DNA of 37,091 nt from the NCBI GenBank assembly GCA_002049545.1, contig LLYT01000017.1, positions 1 to 37,091 on the forward strand, in the 5' to 3' direction. Of this stretch, positions 24,695 to 32,216 are shown in pieces; the stretch's first letter is position 1, and every line of letters begins with the position of its first letter. Under the pieces are notes generated by a model. The model worked only from the letters and a program-made list of their open reading frames with translations, searched no databases and had not been told where the DNA came from. The translations under genes were made by a program, and so were the position numbers. The stretch is from Deltaproteobacteria bacterium tcs-42. Its GTDB lineage: Bacteria; Desulfobacterota; Desulfuromonadia; Desulfuromonadales; Geopsychrobacteraceae.

Positions 24695-25629
24695 ACAAAT
24701 CCGAGAAGAACATATTGCAGCCGAAAATGGCCGTAGAAGTCGCTGGTCTGAGATTGAAAAATCCCGTTATGCCGGCATCCGGTACCTTTGGCTATGGTGA
24801 AGAATATGCACCCTATATTGATTTGAACCAGCTTGGAGCCGTTGTGACCAAGGGAATGTCACTCAATCCCAAAGCGGGGAATAATACCCCCCGTATATGT
24901 GAAACTGTCAGTGGCATGCTTAACGCAATCGGACTGCAGAATGTTGGTGTTGATGCTTTTATCAAGAACAAGATGGCTTATCTTCAGCAGTATGAGACCC
25001 CGGTTATCGTCAATTTTTTTGGTAGTACCCAGGATGAATATGGTGAAGTCGCGGCCCGGTTGGATGATGTGCCGGGCGTTGCTGCTCTGGAAATGAATAT
25101 ATCCTGCCCCAATGTTAAGCATGGCGGGATTATCTTTGGGACCGACCCTGAAGCGGCTTTTGCGGCGGTATCGTTGGTGCGAAAGCGGACAAACAAGCCT
25201 TTAATTGTTAAATTGACGCCCAATGTGACCGATATCCAGGTGACTGCCAGGGCTGCCGAGGATGCCGGGGCAGATGCCTTGAGTTTGATCAATACCCTGA
25301 CGGGAATGGCGGTTGATGTTAAAACCCGTAAGCCACGTCTGGCTAACACCATTGGTGGCCTATCCGGCCCGGCAATCCGACCGATTGCGGTGCGACTGGT
25401 GCATCAGGTTGTCCAGGCGGTTCAGGTGCCGGTGATAGGGATCGGTGGTATCTCACGGGCCATGGATGCACTGGAATTCCTGATTGTCGGGGCCAAAGCG
25501 GTTCAGGTTGGTACGGCTAATTTTGTTGATCCGAATGCCATGGCGACAATTCTTGCTGGTCTCGAAGAGTTTTGCCGAGACGAAGGAATTGCCGATATTA
25601 ACGATCTGATTGGAAGCCTGGAGTTGTAG
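24691..25629 (+). CDS. pyrD: Dihydroorotate dehydrogenase, class 1B catalytic subunit
   Basis: A 312-residue FMN TIM-barrel oxidising dihydroorotate to orotate in pyrimidine synthesis. Class 1B is shown by the catalytic Cys in E-M-N-I-S-C-P-N-V-K-H-G-G and the adjacent pyrK. Other motifs: P-V-M-P-A-S-G-T-F-G-Y-G near the start, V-K-L-T-P-N-V-T-D-I, T-I-G-G-L-S-G-P-A-I-R-P and I-G-I-G-G-I. This soluble, NAD-linked form fits an anaerobe. Confidence 0.96.
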   Translation: MNKSEKNILQPKMAVEVAGLRLKNPVMPASGTFGYGEEYAPYIDLNQLGAVVTKGMSLNPKAGNNTPRICETVSGMLNAIGLQNVGVDAFIKNKMAYLQQYETPVIVNFFGSTQDEYGEVAARLDDVPGVAALEMNISCPNVKHGGIIFGTDPEAAFAAVSLVRKRTNKPLIVKLTPNVTDIQVTARAAEDAGADALSLINTLTGMAVDVKTRKPRLANTIGGLSGPAIRPIAVRLVHQVVQAVQVPVIGIGGISRAMDALEFLIVGAKAVQVGTANFVDPNAMATILAGLEEFCRDEGIADINDLIGSLEL

Positions 25630-25637
25630 CTTATCCT

Positions 25638-28340
25638 ATGGATGTTATTGCCACCCACGTCAATGCCGATTTTGATGGCCTTGGTTCGATGATCGCGGCA
25701 AAGCGACTCTATCCCGAGGCTGTCCTGGTTTTCCCCGGTGGTCACGAACGGGGGCTGCGGGATTTTTTGCTCCACAGTACTCTCTATGCTTATGATGTGA
25801 AAAAGGTACGCGACATTGATTTGAATGAAGTGACCAGACTGATTCTGGTTGATGTGCGCAGCGCTGGCAGAATCGGTCAATTCGCCGAAATTGTCGAGAA
25901 TAGCGATCTGGAAATTCACATCTACGACCACCATCCGGTGGATGAAAACACCATCTCTGGGCAGGTTGAATTTATCCAGGAAGTGGGTGCAGCAACGACC
26001 ATTCTGACACAGTTGTTTATCGAACGTGGCATTGTACCAACGCCCGATGAAGCTACCATGATGATGCTCGGTCTATACGAAGATACCGGGCATTTGCTGT
26101 TTCCCGGGACAACAGCGACCGATTATCAATCGGCTGCTTTTTTATTGCAACATGGCGCAAATCTGAACACCGTCGCAGATTTTCTGGTTCGGGAAATGAC
26201 TTCCGAACAGGTTGATCTGCTCAACGAATTATTGAAGTCGTGCCAGAAGCATATCGTCAATGGTGTAGAGATCGCCATCGCCTATGCGTCCATCGATTAT
26301 TATGTTGGCGATATATCGAGCCTGGTACACAGACTTAAGGATATTGAGAATCTCAATGTTCTGATTGTTGCCGTACGCATGGAAGACCGGGTTTTTCTGG
26401 TTGGCCGTTCCCGCTTGCCGGAGATGAATATCGGTGATTTTTTTCATGAGTTTGGAGGTGGTGGACATGCTTTTGCCGCATCTGCCACAGTCCGGGATCT
26501 CCCTTTGGCGCAATTACTCAAACGGATAGAAAAATTACTCCAAAAGCATGTCCGTTCACGTTGTGAAGCGCGGCACCTGATGTCTGCGCCGGTCAAGACA
26601 CTCCCGGACAATGCGACCATTGAGGCGGTTCGCGAACTGATGACACGCTTCAACTTCAATGCCCTTCCGATTCTGAATGACCAACATCGGGTTGTCGGTA
26701 TCATGACCCGGCAGGTGGTTGAAAAAGCTGCTCATCACAAGCTGTTGAAAATGGATGTCAGTGAAGTGATGAATACCGATTTTCAGGTGGCGTCACCCGA
26801 AACTTCTTTGGCCGATTTACAACAGGGGATTGTCGAGCACAATCAGCGTTGCGTGCCGGTCATTGATGGAGAAACACTGGTTGGGGTTGTGACTCGAACC
26901 GATTTGCTCCGCTATATGTTGGGTGATCGACAACAATTTGCCGATGAATCTTATGATATCTCTGAACGGCGTGCCTTGCAGTTGAAACGGAAAAACCTAC
27001 AAAAATTAATCGAAGCTCAACTGCCGGAGCCGGTCAGGAACCTGCTGCATCACCTGGGATTAGTGGCAGATCAACTCAATTTGCAGATCTATCTGGTGGG
27101 AGGTTTTGTCCGGGATCTGCTCCTGCGGCAGCAAAATCTGGATGTTGATATTGTTGTTGAGGGAGACGGAATTTCCTTCGCAGAAGCTTTTGCAAGAACC
27201 ACCCAATGTCGGGTTCGAGCCCATGAAAAGTTTGGTACCGCAGTCATTGTCTTCCCGGATGGGTTCAAAGTCGATATCGCTTCTGCCCGATTTGAATATT
27301 ACGACCGACCAGCCGTGCTACCGGAGGTTGAACATGCCTCGATCCGTCATGATCTTTATCGGCGTGATTTCACGATCAACACTTTGACAATATCCCTCAA
27401 CCAAAATAATTTTGGTCAGATGCTCGATTTTTTCGGCGGGCAACGTGATATGAAGGATAAATCGATTCGGGTGCTGCATAACCTCAGTTTTATTGAAGAT
27501 CCGACCCGGCTATATCGTGCTGTTCGTTTTGAGCAGCGTCTGGGCTTTTGTATCGGTCGTCAAACAGAACGGTTGATGCGTAGTGCCGTACGCTTGAAAT
27601 CGGTTCAAAAAGTTGCCGGCTTGCGGATTTTGAATGAATTAGAACAGATTCTGGATGAGCCCCGGGTTGTCCCCGCTCTGAATCGGCTGGATCAATTTGA
27701 CCTGTTGAAATTTATTGATCCACAGTTGTGCTTTGATCAGAATACGGCCAGTTTGTTTGTTGCCGCTGAGCGAGCCAGTAGCTGGTTTGATTTGCTCTAT
27801 ACCGGTGAAGAATATCGACGTTGGTTGCTGTATTTATTTTGCCTGTTTGACAACTTGTCTGCAAAAAGGGTGGCTCGGGTCAGTGACTGGCTTGGCATGC
27901 AACCCAAGGACCGCACTTTGCTCCTGGAACAGGTGCCAGAAGTCAGGCAGCTGGAGAAGAAGATCAAACAGCGTCGGAACGGCCGGAGTGAACCGAAAAA
28001 CAGTGAGATTTTTTTCTGGTTTGATGGTCTGTCGATAGAAACCATTCTTTACCTGATGGCCCGGAGTGATAATGAGAATCTGCGTCAATGGATTTCACTG
28101 TATATGACTGAGTTACGGAAAGAAAAAGTTATTTTAAATGGTGATGACTTGATTGCACTTGGTTTTCCACCGGGGAGATATTTTCAGGAAATATTCGAAT
28201 TTCTGCTGATTGGTCGTTTAAACCGGGAGATTCATACGCGGGAAGAGGAAATTCTATTCGTCAATCAACATTTTTCAAGTATCGACGGTTCTTCTTTTGC
28301 TGTTCGCCCTCAGGTTGACCCAGATAGTCCAGTCGATTAA
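25638..28340 (+). CDS. DHH–DHHA1–CBS–tRNA nucleotidyltransferase fusion
   Basis: A 900-residue four-part protein. DHH phosphoesterase (about 1–200): H-V-N-A-D-F-D-G-L-G-S and Y-D-H-H-P. DHHA1 (about 210–300): G-G-G-G-H-A-F-A-A-S. Two CBS domains (about 314–432): M-S-A-P-V-K-T ... P-I-L-N-D-Q-H-R-V-V-G-I-M and D-V-S-E-V-M-N ... R-C-V-P-V-I-D-G. A class II nucleotidyltransferase with poly(A)-polymerase-type RNA-binding tail (about 460–860): V-G-G-F-V-R-D-L-L-L, L-D-V-D-I-V-V, R-R-D-F-T-I-N-T and E-D-P-T-R-L-Y-R-A-V-R-F. Such fusions act as A-adding or CCA-adding tRNA enzymes in Geobacter-type bacteria; specificity here is inferred. The DHH part may trim nucleotides or RNA ends. Confidence 0.92.
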   Translation: MDVIATHVNADFDGLGSMIAAKRLYPEAVLVFPGGHERGLRDFLLHSTLYAYDVKKVRDIDLNEVTRLILVDVRSAGRIGQFAEIVENSDLEIHIYDHHPVDENTISGQVEFIQEVGAATTILTQLFIERGIVPTPDEATMMMLGLYEDTGHLLFPGTTATDYQSAAFLLQHGANLNTVADFLVREMTSEQVDLLNELLKSCQKHIVNGVEIAIAYASIDYYVGDISSLVHRLKDIENLNVLIVAVRMEDRVFLVGRSRLPEMNIGDFFHEFGGGGHAFAASATVRDLPLAQLLKRIEKLLQKHVRSRCEARHLMSAPVKTLPDNATIEAVRELMTRFNFNALPILNDQHRVVGIMTRQVVEKAAHHKLLKMDVSEVMNTDFQVASPETSLADLQQGIVEHNQRCVPVIDGETLVGVVTRTDLLRYMLGDRQQFADESYDISERRALQLKRKNLQKLIEAQLPEPVRNLLHHLGLVADQLNLQIYLVGGFVRDLLLRQQNLDVDIVVEGDGISFAEAFARTTQCRVRAHEKFGTAVIVFPDGFKVDIASARFEYYDRPAVLPEVEHASIRHDLYRRDFTINTLTISLNQNNFGQMLDFFGGQRDMKDKSIRVLHNLSFIEDPTRLYRAVRFEQRLGFCIGRQTERLMRSAVRLKSVQKVAGLRILNELEQILDEPRVVPALNRLDQFDLLKFIDPQLCFDQNTASLFVAAERASSWFDLLYTGEEYRRWLLYLFCLFDNLSAKRVARVSDWLGMQPKDRTLLLEQVPEVRQLEKKIKQRRNGRSEPKNSEIFFWFDGLSIETILYLMARSDNENLRQWISLYMTELRKEKVILNGDDLIALGFPPGRYFQEIFEFLLIGRLNREIHTREEEILFVNQHFSSIDGSSFAVRPQVDPDSPVD

Positions 28341-28357
28341 AGTAGTCAACCTTTGAT

Positions 28358-28400
28358 GGCGTCGCAAAAAGTCCCCTCTACGGTGTTACGCCATTTTAGA
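28358..28400. repeat. Possible degenerate intergenic repeat
   Basis: The 138-base gap before the M50 protease gene holds ATGGCGT ... ACGCCAT as a 7-bp perfect inverted repeat around GCAAAAAGTCC. The string GGCGTCGCAAAAAGTCC resembles a dispersed repeat I associate with Geobacter/Desulfuromonas intergenic regions. Recognition is from memory; copy number was not tested. Confidence 0.4.
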
Positions 28401-28478
28401 TACTTGACCCTGAATATCTGAGCCAGCTCTTTTGTTTCACTGCCCCCAGATTTCAGGGTTTTTGGAGTTTATGATTCG

Positions 28479-29165
28479 ATGGAAACAATTGTTTCTAAAA
28501 TTGCAATCATGCTGGTTCCGGCTTTACTGGCAATTATTCTGCATGAAGTAGCACATGGCTATATTGCAGAACGGTTTGGTGATCCGACCGCCCGTTTGTT
28601 GGGCCGTTTGACCATGAATCCGTTTAAGCATCTTGATCCGATTGGAACCATTGCTGTTTTCATTTTTGGTTTTGGCTGGGCACGACCGATTCCAGTGAAT
28701 TTCGGGAATTTCCGTCGCCCACGCCGTGATATGATCTGGGTTGCGTTGGCCGGGTCGGCAACAAATTTATTGTTAGCGGTGCTGTCTGCCCTGTTGTTGC
28801 GTGGCTTGGGCCTGCTTGACCAGAGTTCCTTCGGAGCATCGCAAGTCTATGTTCAATTTATGACTCCGGTTAAAATGATGGTTGGTTTCAGCTTGTATAT
28901 CAACACCCTGCTTGGGGTTATTAATCTTATTCCAGTTCCTCCATTGGATGGAGGGAGGATTTTGACCGGAATTCTTCCCGAGCGTCAAGCGACACTGATC
29001 GGTAAGTTGGAACCTTTCGGGTTTGTGCTGATTTTATTTTTGGTTTTTTTTACTGATGTGTGGTCGCTGGTGCTTGGCCCAATCATTAATGGTCTGGTTG
29101 TTTTTTTGGCCGGGAACGAAACGCGGCTCGTTGAACAGGCTATCCGTTTCCTGTTTGGTCATTAA
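28479..29165 (+). CDS. M50-family site-2-protease-like membrane metallopeptidase
   Basis: A 228-residue polytopic membrane protein with the zinc motif H-E-V-A-H (about 22–26) in the first helix and N-L-I-P-V-P-P-L-D-G-G-R (about 148–159), whose Asp is the third zinc ligand. Conserved N-P-F-K-H-L-D-P-I-G-T lies between. It would cleave transmembrane substrates; the target is unknown. ATG at 28479 keeps the frame; an ATG eight bases upstream is out of frame. A promoter was not resolved. Confidence 0.93.
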   Translation: METIVSKIAIMLVPALLAIILHEVAHGYIAERFGDPTARLLGRLTMNPFKHLDPIGTIAVFIFGFGWARPIPVNFGNFRRPRRDMIWVALAGSATNLLLAVLSALLLRGLGLLDQSSFGASQVYVQFMTPVKMMVGFSLYINTLLGVINLIPVPPLDGGRILTGILPERQATLIGKLEPFGFVLILFLVFFTDVWSLVLGPIINGLVVFLAGNETRLVEQAIRFLFGH

Positions 29166-29289
29166 GTGGTGATGACGTAACGGTATAATTCGACATGTCG
29201 CTTGTTATCTCCACCTTTGATCATTTTTTTGGTCTTGCCGGACCCAATTTGTTTCACCACCTTATGAGCTTATGCGGGATCAGTGATCA

Positions 29290-30054
29290 ATGGCAATCCA
29301 GATTCAACTAGAAAACTTTTCGGGCCCCCTTGATCTTCTATTACATCTGATTAAAAGTCATGAGATGGATATCTACGATATCCGTATTTTTGAGATTACT
29401 GAACAATATCTGACGATTATTGAGAAAATGCAGCAACTCGATCTTGATATCGCTGGTGAATTTCTCCTTATGGCAGCAACCCTTGTGCATATCAAGTCAA
29501 GAATGCTGTTACCTGTGAGCGACGAAATCGGTGAAGAAGAGGAAGATCCCCGCGCTGAACTGGTGAAAAGATTATTGGAATATCAGCGCTATAAAGATAT
29601 AGCAGAGTCATTTCAGCAATTACCGCAGTTGGAACGGGATATATTTGTCGGACACTTTCAGTTGGAGAACGTTCTTGAGGGGGAGAGTGAAGACAATCAA
29701 GTGACAATCGGCATTTATCAGCTTGCAGACGCTTTTCATCAGTTGTTAAAGGATAAACCACCAGAAATTTTTCATGAGGTTGTGCGAGAATCTCTTTCGG
29801 TTGCCGATTACATTGATCGCATCACAGAAAAATTATCACAGAAAAAACGGATTGCTTTTAGAGAAATTTTTTCTACAAAATATTCTCGAAGTGAATTGAT
29901 TGTCACGTTTATTGCGACTCTGGAATTGGTGAAACTGCAAGTGATTGGTATTGAACAAGTTGGAGCTTTTGGTGAAATGTGGCTGGCCCTGACAACCTCG
30001 GTCGATCGGTTGGCGCAAATTTCTCCAGAAAAGGATCTGCTGACTTATGGATAA
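29290..30054 (+). CDS. scpA: Segregation and condensation protein A
   Basis: A 254-residue kleisin subunit that bridges SMC heads in the bacterial condensin. Signatures: F-S-G-P-L-D-L-L-L-H-L-I-K-S-H-E-M-D-I-Y-D-I at the N-terminus (SMC-neck binding), A-G-E-F-L-L-M-A-A-T-L-V-H-I-K-S-R-M-L-L-P (about 56–76), an acidic E-E-E-E-D linker, and a winged-helix C-terminus with V-T-F-I-A-T-L-E-L-V-K-L. It overlaps scpB by eight bases. Confidence 0.95.
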   Translation: MAIQIQLENFSGPLDLLLHLIKSHEMDIYDIRIFEITEQYLTIIEKMQQLDLDIAGEFLLMAATLVHIKSRMLLPVSDEIGEEEEDPRAELVKRLLEYQRYKDIAESFQQLPQLERDIFVGHFQLENVLEGESEDNQVTIGIYQLADAFHQLLKDKPPEIFHEVVRESLSVADYIDRITEKLSQKKRIAFREIFSTKYSRSELIVTFIATLELVKLQVIGIEQVGAFGEMWLALTTSVDRLAQISPEKDLLTYG

Positions 30055-30607
30055 TTTGGGACAACTCATTGAGGCTTTGATTTTCGCCTCCGACAGCCCC
30101 CTGTCTCTTGATCGGTTGAGTGCTCTTTCTGAACAACCAAAAACGCAGATAAGACCGATTATCGAACAGTTACAGCACCATTATGGTGCTTCTGAACGTG
30201 GATTCTATCTTGCTGAGGTTGCCGGAGGTTACCAGTTCAGAACTGTGGTGGAACTGGCTCCCTGGCTGAAAAAATTAAGTAAGGATCGTGCTACCAGATT
30301 TTCACGGGCCGCGTTGGAAACTTTGGCAATCATTGCATATCGACAGCCTGCGACTCGAGCCGAAATTGAATATTTGCGGGGAGTCGATTCTGGTGGAGTG
30401 ATGAAAACACTTCTGGATAAAAATCTGCTGCGCATTCTTGGTAAAAAAGATGTCCCGGGACGACCTTTGATGTACGGCACCAGTCGGCAGTTTCTGGAAT
30501 TATTCGGGTTACGTGATCTGAGTGATCTGCCCACGTTAAAAGAATTTACCGCTTTGGATCCTGAATTGACCGAAGCTGCCCCTCTGGATCCTGAAACGGT
30601 TGAGTGA
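30047..30607 (+). CDS. scpB: Segregation and condensation protein B
   Basis: A 186-residue double winged-helix protein that binds ScpA and regulates the SMC complex. Seen: I-E-A-L-I-F-A-S-D-S-P-L-S near the start, G-Y-Q-F-R-T-V-V-E-L-A-P-W (about 60–72), and the strongly conserved L-S-R/F-S-R-A-A-L-E-T-L-A-I-I-A-Y-R-Q-P-A-T-R-A-E-I-E-Y-L-R-G-V-D-S block (about 82–117). Operonic with scpA and rluB. Confidence 0.95.
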   Translation: MDNLGQLIEALIFASDSPLSLDRLSALSEQPKTQIRPIIEQLQHHYGASERGFYLAEVAGGYQFRTVVELAPWLKKLSKDRATRFSRAALETLAIIAYRQPATRAEIEYLRGVDSGGVMKTLLDKNLLRILGKKDVPGRPLMYGTSRQFLELFGLRDLSDLPTLKEFTALDPELTEAAPLDPETVE

Positions 30608-30611
30608 ATCG

Positions 30612-31325
30612 ATGGCTGAACGGTTGCAAAAATTGATATCTCAAGCGGGCCTGGCTTCACGCAGACAAGCAGAGAAGTGGATCGAAGAAGGGAAGGTTCT
30701 CCTGAATGATAATCCGGCCAAGCTGGGCGATCGAGCCGATTTATCTATTGATCAGGTTCAGGTTAATGGAGAAGTTCTGGCAGCTGCGCAAGAGAAGGTC
30801 ACCGTTCTCCTCAATAAACCACGTGGTTATGTTTCTACCCTTAAAGATCCTGAAGGTCGACGTTTGGTGACCGATCTGGTTAATGATGTCCCGCAACGCC
30901 TCTTTCCGATCGGGCGCTTGGACTATAATACCGAAGGGTTGCTGTTACTGACCAACGATGGTGAACTGGCACAGCAAATGAGTCATCCGGGCCATCAAGT
31001 TGATAAAACCTATCTGGTTAAAGTTCGCGGCTCCTTGTCTGAAAAAATGGTGAAACGACTCGAGCGAGGTGTTGTCCTTGATGATCGGAAAACAGCCCCC
31101 GCAAAAGTTGAGCGAATCAGAACCGCTGGGCCGAGTTGCTGGTTTGAGTTGACAATTCACGAGGGTCGAAACCGGCAAGTACGGCGAATGTGTGAAATTC
31201 TCGGATTGTCAGTTGTCAGACTCAAGCGGATTCGCTTCGATTTTCTTGATTTAAGGGACGTTATGGCGGGTCAATATCGTTGTTTGCTGGATAGCGAAAT
31301 CAGAAAATTGAAAAAAATTAAATAA
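30612..31325 (+). CDS. rluB: 23S rRNA pseudouridine synthase (RluB/RsuA family)
   Basis: A 237-residue pseudouridine synthase with an N-terminal S4 RNA-binding domain (R-L-Q-K-L-I-S-Q-A-G-L-A-S-R-R-Q-A-E) and the catalytic G-R-L-D-Y-N-T-E-G-L-L-L-L-T-N-D-G-E-L motif, whose Asp attacks the uridine. Also L-N-K-P-R-G-Y-V-S-T and E-G-R-N-R-Q-V-R-R-M. RluB (U2605 of 23S rRNA) is the likeliest subgroup because of the scpAB–rluB linkage. ATG 30612 is preferred to the in-frame TTG at 30600 that overlaps scpB. Confidence 0.92.
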   Translation: MAERLQKLISQAGLASRRQAEKWIEEGKVLLNDNPAKLGDRADLSIDQVQVNGEVLAAAQEKVTVLLNKPRGYVSTLKDPEGRRLVTDLVNDVPQRLFPIGRLDYNTEGLLLLTNDGELAQQMSHPGHQVDKTYLVKVRGSLSEKMVKRLERGVVLDDRKTAPAKVERIRTAGPSCWFELTIHEGRNRQVRRMCEILGLSVVRLKRIRFDFLDLRDVMAGQYRCLLDSEIRKLKKIK

Positions 31326-31653
31326 ATTAATATTCATTATTGTTCTTTGTTTTTGAAAGTGCTATTGTCTCTTTTGTCGTTTGTTTTTATAAAGATTATG
31401 GGTAACTATTCACCAGCACGACTGATAGGGGCTTGTGGTACCCATGGAAAGGGCGTCTGTCGCCACGGACGGCGACAGTCGAACGGCCATGGACGGCGCA
31501 AAGTGGCCCTTGGAATGGGTACCTCAAGGCATTGCTGAACAGTTACGATTATGGCTGTTATTTGGGTTGGTGGTCTGACTTGACACTTGATTAATATTTC
31601 ACGTATCTTTCAGGTTGGAATATCTGCAAATAGTGAAATACAGGAGTTTTTTT
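31326..31653. other. Intergenic region between rluB and the TPR gene
   Basis: A 328-base gap. Its left quarter is AT-rich without visible genes; the centre holds the palindromic element described separately; the right end holds the CAGGAG ribosome site (31641–31646) of the TPR gene. No clear promoter or terminator hairpin with a T-tract follows rluB. Confidence 0.7.
31401..31547. repeat. Imperfect palindromic (MITE/REP-like) intergenic element
   Basis: Nested inverted repeats: outer arms GTAACTATTC (31402–31411) and GAACAGTTAC (31537–31546) with one mismatch; middle arms 31432–31445 and 31515–31528, 13 of 14 paired around GGTACC; these continue inward as AAGGGC (31449–31454) with GCCCTT (31506–31511) after a three-base mismatch; and an inner perfect 8-bp hairpin CTGTCGCC/GGCGACAG (31457–31464, 31471–31478). 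A 12-base direct repeat with one difference (31463–31474, 31487–31498) lies inside. No protein is encoded. It is likely a mobile repeat. Confidence 0.75.
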
Positions 31654-32175
31654 TTGGCAACGACTAAAGATAAATTACTTGAATCGGCACAAAAAAACCT
31701 GAAGAAAAAGCAGGTCGCCAAGGCAATAAAAGATTACGTCAAAATTGTCGAACTGGATCCCGTAGATGTCCGTTCCCGGCAAAAACTGGCTGAACTTTAC
31801 GTGCGTATAAATAAAAATTCAGAAGCCTATGAACAATACGAATCGGTTGCCAGGTATTTTTCCGGTAATGGATTTTATCTGAAAGCGATTGCCATTTATA
31901 AGCAGATGCAGCGCCTTGATACCGATCAAATCGCTCTGTTTAGCCGCCTTGCAGAGTTAAATGAGAAGCAGGGGCTGGTTGGTAACGCTATGGCAGAATA
32001 CCGTAATCTGGTTGACTATTACGGTCGTAATGGAATGGTTGCCGATGAGATTAAAACGCTGGAAAAAATGCGTGATCTCGATCTTAATAATTTGAATGTA
32101 CGGGTTAAACTTGCAGAGGTATTAGCCCGTAACGAGCGTGAAGATGAAGGTTATGCCGAGCTGGGATCATTTTAG
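31654..32175 (+). CDS. TPR protein, N-terminal part of a frameshifted gene
   Basis: TTG start at 31654 with CAGGAG seven bases upstream. About 173 residues: K-L-L-E-S-A-Q-K-N-L-K-K-K-Q-V-A-K-A-I-K-D-Y (first TPR helices), further repeats with A-E-L-Y-V-R, Y-L-K-A-I-A-I-Y-K-Q-M and L-A-E-V-L-A-R. The frame ends in TAG right after E-L-G-S-F. In the next frame, codons from 32166 continue as I-I-L-G-D-K-G-D-F-D-K-I-L-K-L-Y-K and join the following ORF without a stop. One missing base near 32164–32166 explains both. The restored protein would be about 700 residues, resembling a long TPR protein found beside ExeA-like ATPases in Geobacter-type bacteria. Confidence 0.85.
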   Translation: MATTKDKLLESAQKNLKKKQVAKAIKDYVKIVELDPVDVRSRQKLAELYVRINKNSEAYEQYESVARYFSGNGFYLKAIAIYKQMQRLDTDQIALFSRLAELNEKQGLVGNAMAEYRNLVDYYGRNGMVADEIKTLEKMRDLDLNNLNVRVKLAEVLARNEREDEGYAELGSF

Positions 32176-32216
32176 GCGATAAGGGTGATTTTGATAAAAT
32201 TCTTAAGCTTTACAAG

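Noticed and set aside
29183-29199. TATAAT followed by the CGACATGTCG palindrome upstream of scpA
   Set aside because: No acceptable -35 at the right distance and a short palindrome can occur by chance; not enough for a promoter or operator call.
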